Source: Porphyromonadaceae bacterium UBA2720
GTDB taxonomy: Bacteria > Bacteroidota > Bacteroidia > Bacteroidales > Muribaculaceae
Assembly (NCBI GenBank): GCA_002353885.1
Contig: DEKO01000049.1
Location: forward strand, 1 to 21,426
Reading direction: 5' to 3'
Length of the DNA: 21,426 nt
This document shows, piece after piece, positions 1 to 7,723 of the stretch (its first letter is position 1; every line of letters begins with the position of its first letter). A model generated the notes under the pieces. It worked only from the letters and a program-made list of their open reading frames with translations. It was not told where the DNA came from and searched no databases. The position numbers and the translations under genes are program-made.

Positions 1-111
1 GGACAACTTGTATATAACTGCTTTTTAAATAGCCCAGAGCTATGGGTGGGCAATAAAATGAGGGTCATTGCGTTTTTTCTAGAAAAGTACATATCTAGAT
101 ATCGACTATGA
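1..111 (+). CDS. Possible 3' tail of an upstream gene (partial)
   Basis: Frame 1 is open from the first base of the window to a TGA at 109-111, giving 36 residues that end in FFLEKYISRYRL. The TGA overlaps the ATG of the first PorU-like gene in an ATGA arrangement, which is common for translationally coupled genes. No Bacteroidota -7 box (TAnnTTTG) is visible in the first 107 bases, so readthrough from an upstream gene is plausible. Against this, the stretch is clearly more AT-rich than the coding sequence that follows and 36 stop-free codons can arise by chance. I do not recognise the peptide. It may equally be plain leader sequence. Confidence 0.3.
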   Translation, partial: GQLVYNCFLNSPELWVGNKMRVIAFFLEKYISRYRL

Positions 112-3100
112 CCAATAGCAAGAATATATTGTTGAGAGTCATGATGGTCGCCGTTGGACTCCTGGCCTGCGGCAGCCTTGACATGAATGCGCTGGACATC
201 AACCACTTTGCCGACACTTCCAAGTTGGCCAGTGGCCGATGGGTCAAGATAGAGGTGTCGCAGAGCGGCATCCACCAGATCACGGCCGACGAGGCCCGGG
301 CATGGGGCTTGGGCGACCTGAGCCGGGTTCACGTCTTCGGGATGGGTGGCCAGCCACTGAGCGAGAAGCTGAGCGAGGACGTGCCCGATGACCTGCCGCA
401 GCTGCCCGTGGTGCGCACCGAGGGCAAGCTGCTGTTCTATGCCCAGGGTGTGACGAGCTGGAAGAGCGACAATGGCATGGCGTATGTGCCCGTGCAGCAC
501 CCCTACAGTTCGAAGGCCTACTACCTGCTGACCGACGACAGCCGCTACAGCGACCTGCCCTTGACACCGACTGGCGATGCACCCCACGGCAGGGCAGTGA
601 GCACGTTCACCGAGCATCTGGCGCACGAGACCGACCTGGTCAACCCCGCTGAGAGCGGGCGCGTCTACCTGGGCGAGGACTTCACGGGCACGGCGCAGCA
701 TAGCTTCACGTTCGACCTGGCGGGCAAGGAGCCTGGCACCGACGTCAATGTGCTCAGCATCATGGGCGTGAAGCAAGCCACGGGCACGGCCAAGGCCACA
801 TTCCAGTACAACGGCACGAATGCACCCAGCTCGAGCAACGACCAGATAGCCGGCGAGAGCAGCGATGACGCCTATAAACTGATCATCAGCAAGAAGACCT
901 TTGACCTGGGCGACAACAATGCCCTGAGCTACACCATCAAACTGACCACAACGGGCGCGCCATCGGTGGCGCGGCTGGACTATGTGGCGGTCAACTACAC
1001 CCGCCGCCTGGCTCTGGCCCAGGGGCAGCTGTGCTTCGACGTAGCCCACTCGACCACCGACGAGCAGCTGCGCGTGGACGGCGCGAGCAGCGCCACGATG
1101 GTGATGGACGTGACGCAGCCCTGGCGCCCGCTGGTGGTGGCCAGCGAGCTGGATGGCAGCACGCTGAGCTTCTCGCCGCTGCAGGCCGGGCAGCGCCGCT
1201 ATGTGGCATTCAGCCCCGGCGGCACGTTTGCCCGCCCGACCTTTGTGGGCCAGGTGGCCAACCAGGACCTTCACAGCCAGCCGGTGCCCGACATGGTCAT
1301 CATCACGCCCAGCGACTACCGCGAGCAAGCACTGCGCATTGCGCGCCTGCACGAGTCGGTCGACAGCATGCGTGTGCTGGTGGTGAACGAGGGTGACGTG
1401 TTCAACGAGTTCTCGGGCGGCACGCCCGACGCCATGGCCTACCGCATGCTGTGCAAGATGTTCTATGACCGCGGCCAGCAAGGCTCGGACCACAAGCTGG
1501 GCTACCTGCTGCTGTTGGGCAAGGGCACGTTTGACAACCGCCTGCTCACAGGCAGCATCCGTGCGCTCAACGCCCCGATGCTACTGACCTGGCAGAGCGA
1601 GACCTCTCACAATCACAGCACGACCTACACCACCGACGACTTCTTCGGCACCCTGGCCGATGGCACGGGACCGAACATCGCTGCCAGCCCGATGGACATC
1701 GCCGTGGGCCGCATGACGGTCAAGAGCGCCGCCGAGGCCAAGGTCGTTGTTGACAAGTTGGTGGACTATGTCACCAAGCCCGACTATGGATGGTGGAAGA
1801 ACAATGCGCTCATTGTGGCCGACGACGGCAACAGGGGCATCCACATGGAGCAGGCCGAGGAGGTGATTGCTTCGATGCGCGCCAACGGAGGCAACGACAT
1901 GGTGTTCAACCGGGTCTATCTGGACGCGTTCAACGGAGTGAGCAGTGGCGCCAAGCGCACCTTCCCTGACGCCAACACCAAGCACTACAACGCGCTGCGC
2001 AATGGTGTGCTGTGGTGGAACTACACGGGCCACTCGGGTCCGCACGCCATGACCGACAACGGCCTGCTGCGCCACGTGGACCTGGACACGAAGTTCTACT
2101 ACAAGCATCTACCGGTGCTCTATGCGGCCACCTGCGACTTCAACCAATTTGACGGCAGCGAGGAGTGTGGCGGCGAGACGCTCTACCTCAACCCCCGCGG
2201 GGGTGTGATAGCACTGGTGTGCCCGCCACGCCCGGTGCTGATCAGCGGCAACGGCCCGCTCAACGCCAATGTGGGCAAGTATGTGTTCAGTCGCGACGAG
2301 CAAGGCAAGCCTCGCCGTCTGGGCGACATCGTGCGCCTGGGCAAGAACGACTCGCCGCGCGACGGCAACCGCCTGCGCTACTTCCTGGTGGGCGACCCGG
2401 CCATGCGCCTGGCCGTGCCGGGCAACCGCATCCGCATTGAGACCATTGAGGGCGCCCAGGAGCACACCCAGGCCGGCTGGCCGGTGTTCCATGGCCGCCA
2501 GACGATGACCGTGACAGGCACGGTGACCGACAGCGACGGCAATCCACTGCCCAACTTCAACGGCACGCTGACCACCGAGCTCTATGACTACGAGCAGTCC
2601 ATCACCACCCATGGCTACAGCGACAATGCCGACGGCAGCGACGGCAAGCAGGTGACCTATCTGGACCGCACCAACAAGCTGGCTGTGAGCATCGACTCGG
2701 TCAAGGCCGGGCGGTTCACCTGCCGCATCGTGCTGCCCACCGAGGTGCTCCCGCGCGAGAGTGCCGACGGCGACTCGGTGCTGTATGACAACTTCAGCCC
2801 ATCGTTGCTCAACATGTATGCCTACTGCCCCGCCGACTCGAGCGAGGCGCGCGGCAGCAACGAGGAGTTCATCATCTATGGCTACGACGACACGGCAGCC
2901 ACCGACACTATCGGCCCGACCATCCATTTCCTGGGCCTGAACAGCGAGAACTTTGCCAACGGCGACAAGGTCAACGAGTCGCCACTGGTCATCGCCAGCA
3001 TCAGCGACGAGAGCGGCATCAACTACTCCAACGCGGGCATTGGCCACACCATGACGTTGACCCTGGACGGCAACACGACCTTCAGTAACATGACCGACTA

Positions 3101-3572
3101 CTTCACGCCACGCTCGACCGACAGCGGCGCCTCGGGCACGCTGAGCTACGCGCTGAGCGACCTGGCCGAGGGCGAGCACACGCTGCGACTGCGCGTGTGG
3201 GACGTGTATAACAACTCGAGCGAGCGCACGGTGCACTTTGTCGTGGCCAAGGGCCTCAAGCCCGAGATCTACGAGGTGTACTGCACGGGCAATCCTGCCA
3301 GCACGTCCACCACATTCTATGTCAAGCACAACCGTCCCGACGCCATCCTGACGGTGGGTGTCGAGGTGTATGACCTGATGGGCCGACTGGTGTGGAGCAC
3401 GCGCCAGAGCGGCCTGAGCGACACCTACACCTCGTTCCCGGTCACTTGGGACCTGCGCGACCAGGGCGGCCGCCGAGTGCCTCGCGGCATCTATGTCTAT
3501 CGCGCCATCATCTCGACCGACGGCATCCAAGAGGCCACCAAGAGCAAGAAACTGGCCGTAACTGCCGAATGA
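108..3572 (+). CDS. porU: PorU-like C25 cysteine peptidase, copy 1 (probable canonical T9SS sortase PorU)
   Basis: The 1154-aa product matches the length of PorU, the outer-membrane-associated T9SS sortase that removes C-terminal secretion signals from cargo and attaches them to A-LPS. A signal peptide covers about residues 1-28. The N-terminal beta domain contains RWVKIEVSQSGIHQI. The C25 (gingipain-type) peptidase domain spans about residues 395-770, with NEFSGGTPDAMAYR (433 on), VADDGN, a His at 642 in YTGHSG, a Cys at 676 in ATCDF, and FLVGDPA near 762. The last 70 residues form an FlgD/CTD-like module ending GIYVYRA...KSKKLAV, as in PorU, whose own C-terminal domain is known to be retained. 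Copy 1 is more GC-rich than the later copies. It has its own terminator, so it is transcribed apart from copies 2-4. LLAC at residues 18-21 is a weak lipobox alternative. Family assignment is firm; being the functional sortase is inferred from the motifs and tail. Confidence 0.85.
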   Translation: MTNSKNILLRVMMVAVGLLACGSLDMNALDINHFADTSKLASGRWVKIEVSQSGIHQITADEARAWGLGDLSRVHVFGMGGQPLSEKLSEDVPDDLPQLPVVRTEGKLLFYAQGVTSWKSDNGMAYVPVQHPYSSKAYYLLTDDSRYSDLPLTPTGDAPHGRAVSTFTEHLAHETDLVNPAESGRVYLGEDFTGTAQHSFTFDLAGKEPGTDVNVLSIMGVKQATGTAKATFQYNGTNAPSSSNDQIAGESSDDAYKLIISKKTFDLGDNNALSYTIKLTTTGAPSVARLDYVAVNYTRRLALAQGQLCFDVAHSTTDEQLRVDGASSATMVMDVTQPWRPLVVASELDGSTLSFSPLQAGQRRYVAFSPGGTFARPTFVGQVANQDLHSQPVPDMVIITPSDYREQALRIARLHESVDSMRVLVVNEGDVFNEFSGGTPDAMAYRMLCKMFYDRGQQGSDHKLGYLLLLGKGTFDNRLLTGSIRALNAPMLLTWQSETSHNHSTTYTTDDFFGTLADGTGPNIAASPMDIAVGRMTVKSAAEAKVVVDKLVDYVTKPDYGWWKNNALIVADDGNRGIHMEQAEEVIASMRANGGNDMVFNRVYLDAFNGVSSGAKRTFPDANTKHYNALRNGVLWWNYTGHSGPHAMTDNGLLRHVDLDTKFYYKHLPVLYAATCDFNQFDGSEECGGETLYLNPRGGVIALVCPPRPVLISGNGPLNANVGKYVFSRDEQGKPRRLGDIVRLGKNDSPRDGNRLRYFLVGDPAMRLAVPGNRIRIETIEGAQEHTQAGWPVFHGRQTMTVTGTVTDSDGNPLPNFNGTLTTELYDYEQSITTHGYSDNADGSDGKQVTYLDRTNKLAVSIDSVKAGRFTCRIVLPTEVLPRESADGDSVLYDNFSPSLLNMYAYCPADSSEARGSNEEFIIYGYDDTAATDTIGPTIHFLGLNSENFANGDKVNESPLVIASISDESGINYSNAGIGHTMTLTLDGNTTFSNMTDYFTPRSTDSGASGTLSYALSDLAEGEHTLRLRVWDVYNNSSERTVHFVVAKGLKPEIYEVYCTGNPASTSTTFYVKHNRPDAILTVGVEVYDLMGRLVWSTRQSGLSDTYTSFPVTWDLRDQGGRRVPRGIYVYRAIISTDGIQEATKSKKLAVTAE

Positions 3573-3587
3573 GAACGGCAGTTTTTT
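3560..3587 (+). terminator. Intrinsic terminator overlapping the end of porU
   Basis: Arms AACTGCCG (3560-3567) and CGGCAGTT (3576-3583) form an 8-bp stem that runs straight into further Ts up to 3587. The 8-base loop carries the porU stop codon TGA (3570-3572), so the left arm encodes the last residues of the protein. It would separate porU from the downstream unit, which has its own promoter. Confidence 0.75.
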
Positions 3588-3621
3588 GGTAAAAGATTGT
3601 GCGTGAATCAAGAAATTATTG

Positions 3622-3629
3622 TATATTTG
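3622..3629 (+). promoter_or_regulatory. Bacteroidota -7 promoter box for the FAH-like/PorU-like operon
   Basis: TATATTTG is an exact match to the Bacteroidota -7 consensus TAnnTTTG. It lies in the AT-rich gap after the porU terminator. The -33 element is poor: only ATTG at 3596-3599 is near the expected distance. A start a few bases downstream would leave a leader of about 35 nt before the ATG at 3671. It probably drives the FAH-like gene and PorU-like copies 2-4, since no other exact -7 box was noticed in the gaps before them. Confidence 0.6.
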
Positions 3630-3670
3630 CGGCTTGATAGTTGGCTATGCCGCCAAACAGAGCTTGCGTG

Positions 3671-4231
3671 ATGAAAGTGCTGGTGAAATATGGACTTGAC
3701 ACTGGGGCTGGCTACGAGTTGCTGGCCGACTCGTCCATCCTGCCCACGGGGCGCCCGTTGTTCATCCCCGACTGGGCCCACCACTTTGCCGGCACGCTGG
3801 CTGTGGCCGTGCGCATCAGCCGTCTGGGCAAGTGCATCGCACCCCGCTTTGCCCACCGCTACTGGGACGGGTTCACGGCAAGCCTGGTCACACGCGGCCA
3901 GGCCGCAGATGGCGACACCATCGACATCCAGGCCCTGAGTCGCGGGCACGACGGCGCCTTGCTGCTGGGACAGATGGTGCCAGCCTCGGCTCTCGAGCAG
4001 GACGGCGCGCTGCTGCGCTGGATGGTCAACAATCAGCCTGTGGGCCAGATGGGCCTGCACGGCATGGGCGACATCGTCAATGCCACCATCAGCCATGTGA
4101 GCAACTACATGACACTCAAGATGGGTGACCTGCTGTGCTTGTGTGGCGATGCGACAGGCCAGCTGGCGATTGACACCACCACCGAGATTACACTGGGCAA
4201 TCAAGCGTTGCTCAGAATGCATATAAAATAA
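3671..4231 (+). CDS. Degenerate fumarylacetoacetate-hydrolase-fold protein
   Basis: The 186-aa product aligns, from memory of the family, with the roughly 200-aa FAH-family proteins of Bacteroidales: an MKVL start, the segment LFIPDW, VRISRLGKCI followed by RFAHRYWDG, then DGALLLGQMVP, VNNQPVGQ and TLKMGDLL. Active FAH enzymes bind a divalent metal through an ExE pair and a downstream Asp. Here those positions appear replaced (TLAVAV where ELVV-type sequence is expected; SLVTRG in place of DFTARD), and the usual GTP.G turn is LCGDATG. It is probably a pseudoenzyme. An FAH-family gene next to porU is also my recollection for Porphyromonas gingivalis (PG0025 beside PG0026). I chose ATG 3671 because it aligns with the family start and leaves a leader after the promoter; TTG 3641 and ATG 3647 are in-frame alternatives. 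It lies 21 nt before copy 2, so it is probably in the same operon. Confidence 0.7.
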   Translation: MKVLVKYGLDTGAGYELLADSSILPTGRPLFIPDWAHHFAGTLAVAVRISRLGKCIAPRFAHRYWDGFTASLVTRGQAADGDTIDIQALSRGHDGALLLGQMVPASALEQDGALLRWMVNNQPVGQMGLHGMGDIVNATISHVSNYMTLKMGDLLCLCGDATGQLAIDTTTEITLGNQALLRMHIK

Positions 4232-4252
4232 AATTGAAACCGCATAAGAACC

Positions 4253-7200
4253 ATGCATAACAAGATTCTCACCGGCCTACTGGCCACAGCCACCGCACTG
4301 GCAATGGGTACCTTGCCAGGGCAAGCATTCACCAACTTCACCTATAACTCCAAGTTGTCGACAGGCAAGTGGGTCAAGATTGAAGTGCCATCAGACGGCA
4401 TCTATCAGATCACTGCAGAGCAGCTGGCCGAGATGGGATTTGACGACCCCAGTCATGTACAGATCTACGGACAGGGCGGACACCCCATCCAGGAGAACCT
4501 CACGGGCACCCATGTCGACGACCTGGCCATGGTGCCGATGGCGGTCTATAACGACAAGGTCATCTTCTACGCCCAGGGGACTGTGGGCTTGCAGATGCTG
4601 GACTACTACTCGACCAATCCCTACTATGTCCGCACACGCAACGCCTATGCTAACTCGGGCTACTACTTCGTCACACAGACCAACAGCCAGCAGACCGTGG
4701 CCCAGCAGACTGCTCCCACACCTGGCACCCTGCAGCTGCGCAACAGCTATGGTGTGTTTCTGCACGAGTCGGAGCTGGCCGCGGTGGGCTTCACCGGCAA
4801 GAAGCTGCTGGGCGAGTCGCTCATACCCAATGGTCTGAGCATCGACTATCTGTTGCCCAACCGAAGCGACAGCACCATCACGCTGCACCTCGAGTCGGCA
4901 GCCAAGGTGACCAACCAGGTGGCCTATGTCGATGCATCCATTGTCAGTGGCGGTGTGACCTACGACCCCGAATACAAGACCAGCGAGAACAAGATTCGCG
5001 CCGTGGGGTCCAAAGACATCCAGCGCCACTACTACGAAGTGATCAACACCCGCTCGCTCAAGCTCAACGACACCAACGATGCGGGCACGCTCAACGTGTG
5101 GATTGACAATCCGTGGGGTGCAACAGTGATGCTGGGCCACCTGGACTACGGCACCATCACCTACAAGCACACCAACAGCTATGATGGCAACCCAAGCAAC
5201 AGTTTCACGATGGGCTTCCCCTCGATTGCCGCCGACGTGCAGGTGGTGATGCCGGGCACCGACAGCCAGACCGTGGTGTGGGATGTGACCGACCCGCGCA
5301 ACGTGACACAGATGCATCTGGGCCAAACCAGTGACGGCGACGCCACTGCCATGGGATTCACCCCAGGCCGCAAAGTCACTCCATCGCAGTATATTGCCTT
5401 CAATCCTAGTTTGAAACTCAATGAGATTGCCAGCTTTGCTCCCGTTGAGAATCAGAACCTGCACGGGCTGTCAACACCCGACCTGCTGATTGTCACCAAC
5501 AGCTACTTCATGCCCGAGGCCGAGCGCCTGGCACAGATGCACCGCGACCATGACAACATAACCGTGCACGTTGTGGACCAGGAACAGGTGTTCAACGAGT
5601 TCTCGAGCGGCACACCCGACGCCATGGCCATACGCCTACTGTGCAAGATGTTCTATGAGCGCAACAGCATGAAGTTCAAGAACCTGCTCATGTTTGGCCC
5701 TGCCAGCTATGACAACCGCGGCATTACTACCAACAAGAACAACCGCGTCATCGTCTATGAGTCGGACGCGAGCGAGAGCGACGCCATCAGCTTCGGAACC
5801 GACGATTTCTTCGGAGTGTTAGCCGACAACACGGGCACCAACCTGCCCTCGCAAAACCTGAGCATCGGTGTGGGGCGACTGACGCCAGCCGACCTGACGC
5901 AAGCTCGCCAGAATGTGGACAAGATCATGCACTATGTGCTCAATCCTGACTATGGTCCCTGGCGCAACCACTACATGCTGTGGGCCGACACTGGCAACAG
6001 CGACCTGCATGCCCTGCAGGCTGAGCGCATCTACAACACCATCCAGGACTCACTCAACGTGCACATGATTGCCGACAAGGCCTACGTCGACATGTTCCCG
6101 CTGGAGGGCAACATCTCCAGTGAGGCTCGCCGGCACATCGTCGACATGCTCAACAGTGGCCAGTACTACGGCACCTATGTGGGCCATGCCGGCACCAAGC
6201 AGTTCACCACCAGCCGCATGTGGACCGTGACCAACGTCCGCAACCAGAGCTACGAACATCAGCCCATCTTCATGACCGCCTGCTGCGATGTGGCACGTTT
6301 TGACAGCAACGACCAGGGCATTGCCGAGCTGATGCTCCATCAGCCCAATGGCGGGGCTATTGCCCTGCTCACCTCGAGCCGCGAAGTCGAGGCCACAAGC
6401 AACGACACGCTCAACCGGGCATTCACCCAAGCTGTCTTCGGCTACAACCCTGCCACCACACTGGGCGAAGCCTACAAGAAGACCAAACAGCACCGGTATG
6501 TCCAGGGCGACATCAACAAGATGTCCTTCTTGCTCCTGGGCGACCCTGCCATCAAGATTCAACATCCCAAGCCTCTGTTCAAGATCAAGACGATTAATGG
6601 CATCGATGTGACAGACAGCCAGAACTTGGCCAGCTTGGCACCCCTGCAGCAAGTGACTGTCGAGGCCGATGTCACACAGTCTGACGGCACGACCATCAAC
6701 TCGTCGTTCAACGGCGATGCCACCTTGTCGATCTACGACACCGAGCGCCTGCTCAAAGATGCCACCTGCAGTCTGGAAACCGTCTTTATCAAAGGCAAAA
6801 TTTACTATCCGCGTGACCTGTTGGCCGAGGTGCAGGGACGTGTGGAAGGTGGCCACTTCACCGGCACAGCCACCCTGCCTCGCTACTTCAAGGCTCAACC
6901 GGGCGAGCAACTGGCCGTATATGTCTATGCCCACAAGGACGACAGCAATGTCATGGTCAACGGCTCGACGACACAGGTCAAGACGGCTGCCTATGACGAA
7001 CAGACTGCCGTGCAAGACGACGCAGCCCCAGTAATTGAGGCTTACTATATCAACGAGCAAGAGACCTTTGAGCAAGGCATCCCCGTCTCGCCCAACTCGA
7101 CCCTGCACGCCACTGCCACCGACGACATTGCGTTCAACAACCAGAGCATGGGTGTGGGCAGCACGACCAAGCTAGTGCTGGACGGCAGCACCAGCTACTC

Positions 7201-7666
7201 GCTGGTTCACAACTACATCACCGTGGGCGATGGAGGTAAGACACTGCAATTGCACTTCCCGTTGACCGGCCTCACTCCAGGACAGCACTCGCTGACACTG
7301 AGCGTGTGTGACGTCGCGGGCAACAGCACCTCGCGCACCATCACCTTCATGGTGGGAGGCGAGAGCAAGGTGTCACTCAAGACCTACGACCTGGTGGCCA
7401 TCGACCAGACCACAGTCGATGTCGACGAGACCGAACTGACCAACCTGCCACCGATGACGCTCAAGGTTGTTAATGCCCAGGGACAACTGGTGTGGAGCAC
7501 CACAGCATCGCTGCCCTGCACATGGGACCTGACCGATGCTCAAGGACAGCGTGTGGCTCCAGGACTGTACAAGATGTTCGGCCAGTATGACAATGGTGCC
7601 ACGCACGGCGGCACCAACATCATGCCCGTCATCGTGATGAATCCTGTCAAGAATGCTCAGCCCTAA
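4253..7666 (+). CDS. PorU-like C25 cysteine peptidase, copy 2
   Basis: The 1137-aa product has a signal peptide with likely cleavage after GQA (residue 25), then KWVKIEVPSDGIYQI in the N-terminal beta domain. The C25 domain runs from about residue 405 to 785, with VFNEFSSGTPDAMAIR at about 446, WADTGNSDLHALQAE, a catalytic-type His at 645 (YVGHAG) and Cys at 677/678 (TACCDVARFD), then GGAIALL and LLLGDPAIK. The tail is an FlgD/Ig-like module with LVWSTTASLPCTWDLTDAQG and ends NIMPVIVMNP. This differs from the KKLAV-type end of copy 1. Predicted location is periplasm or outer surface. It follows the FAH-like gene by 21 nt and precedes copy 3 by 57 nt, consistent with one transcript. Catalytic residues are intact, so activity is plausible. 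Whether it is a second sortase or a secreted peptidase cannot be told from sequence. Confidence 0.85.
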   Translation: MHNKILTGLLATATALAMGTLPGQAFTNFTYNSKLSTGKWVKIEVPSDGIYQITAEQLAEMGFDDPSHVQIYGQGGHPIQENLTGTHVDDLAMVPMAVYNDKVIFYAQGTVGLQMLDYYSTNPYYVRTRNAYANSGYYFVTQTNSQQTVAQQTAPTPGTLQLRNSYGVFLHESELAAVGFTGKKLLGESLIPNGLSIDYLLPNRSDSTITLHLESAAKVTNQVAYVDASIVSGGVTYDPEYKTSENKIRAVGSKDIQRHYYEVINTRSLKLNDTNDAGTLNVWIDNPWGATVMLGHLDYGTITYKHTNSYDGNPSNSFTMGFPSIAADVQVVMPGTDSQTVVWDVTDPRNVTQMHLGQTSDGDATAMGFTPGRKVTPSQYIAFNPSLKLNEIASFAPVENQNLHGLSTPDLLIVTNSYFMPEAERLAQMHRDHDNITVHVVDQEQVFNEFSSGTPDAMAIRLLCKMFYERNSMKFKNLLMFGPASYDNRGITTNKNNRVIVYESDASESDAISFGTDDFFGVLADNTGTNLPSQNLSIGVGRLTPADLTQARQNVDKIMHYVLNPDYGPWRNHYMLWADTGNSDLHALQAERIYNTIQDSLNVHMIADKAYVDMFPLEGNISSEARRHIVDMLNSGQYYGTYVGHAGTKQFTTSRMWTVTNVRNQSYEHQPIFMTACCDVARFDSNDQGIAELMLHQPNGGAIALLTSSREVEATSNDTLNRAFTQAVFGYNPATTLGEAYKKTKQHRYVQGDINKMSFLLLGDPAIKIQHPKPLFKIKTINGIDVTDSQNLASLAPLQQVTVEADVTQSDGTTINSSFNGDATLSIYDTERLLKDATCSLETVFIKGKIYYPRDLLAEVQGRVEGGHFTGTATLPRYFKAQPGEQLAVYVYAHKDDSNVMVNGSTTQVKTAAYDEQTAVQDDAAPVIEAYYINEQETFEQGIPVSPNSTLHATATDDIAFNNQSMGVGSTTKLVLDGSTSYSLVHNYITVGDGGKTLQLHFPLTGLTPGQHSLTLSVCDVAGNSTSRTITFMVGGESKVSLKTYDLVAIDQTTVDVDETELTNLPPMTLKVVNAQGQLVWSTTASLPCTWDLTDAQGQRVAPGLYKMFGQYDNGATHGGTNIMPVIVMNPVKNAQP

Positions 7667-7723
7667 CACCGCTGTAATCACCAAGTCAACAAACAGAACA
7701 ACACTCAAGCACACCCATAAAAG

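Noticed and set aside
156..174. LLAC lipobox in the porU signal peptide (residues 18-21)
   Set aside because: Leu at -2 is not preferred and PorU is not known as a lipoprotein; an ordinary signal peptidase I site a few residues on (MNA) is at least as good.
2109..3611. A 500-codon open frame on the minus strand opposite porU
   Set aside because: It is a shadow of the GC-rich porU codons. The product is rich in Ala, Val, Arg, Gly and His with no domain, and the + strand frame has clear PorU motifs.
4391..7108. Long minus-strand open frames opposite PorU-like copy 2 (357 and 352 codons)
   Set aside because: Low-complexity His/Val/Gly-rich products with no recognisable motif, antisense to a gene with a conserved catalytic domain.
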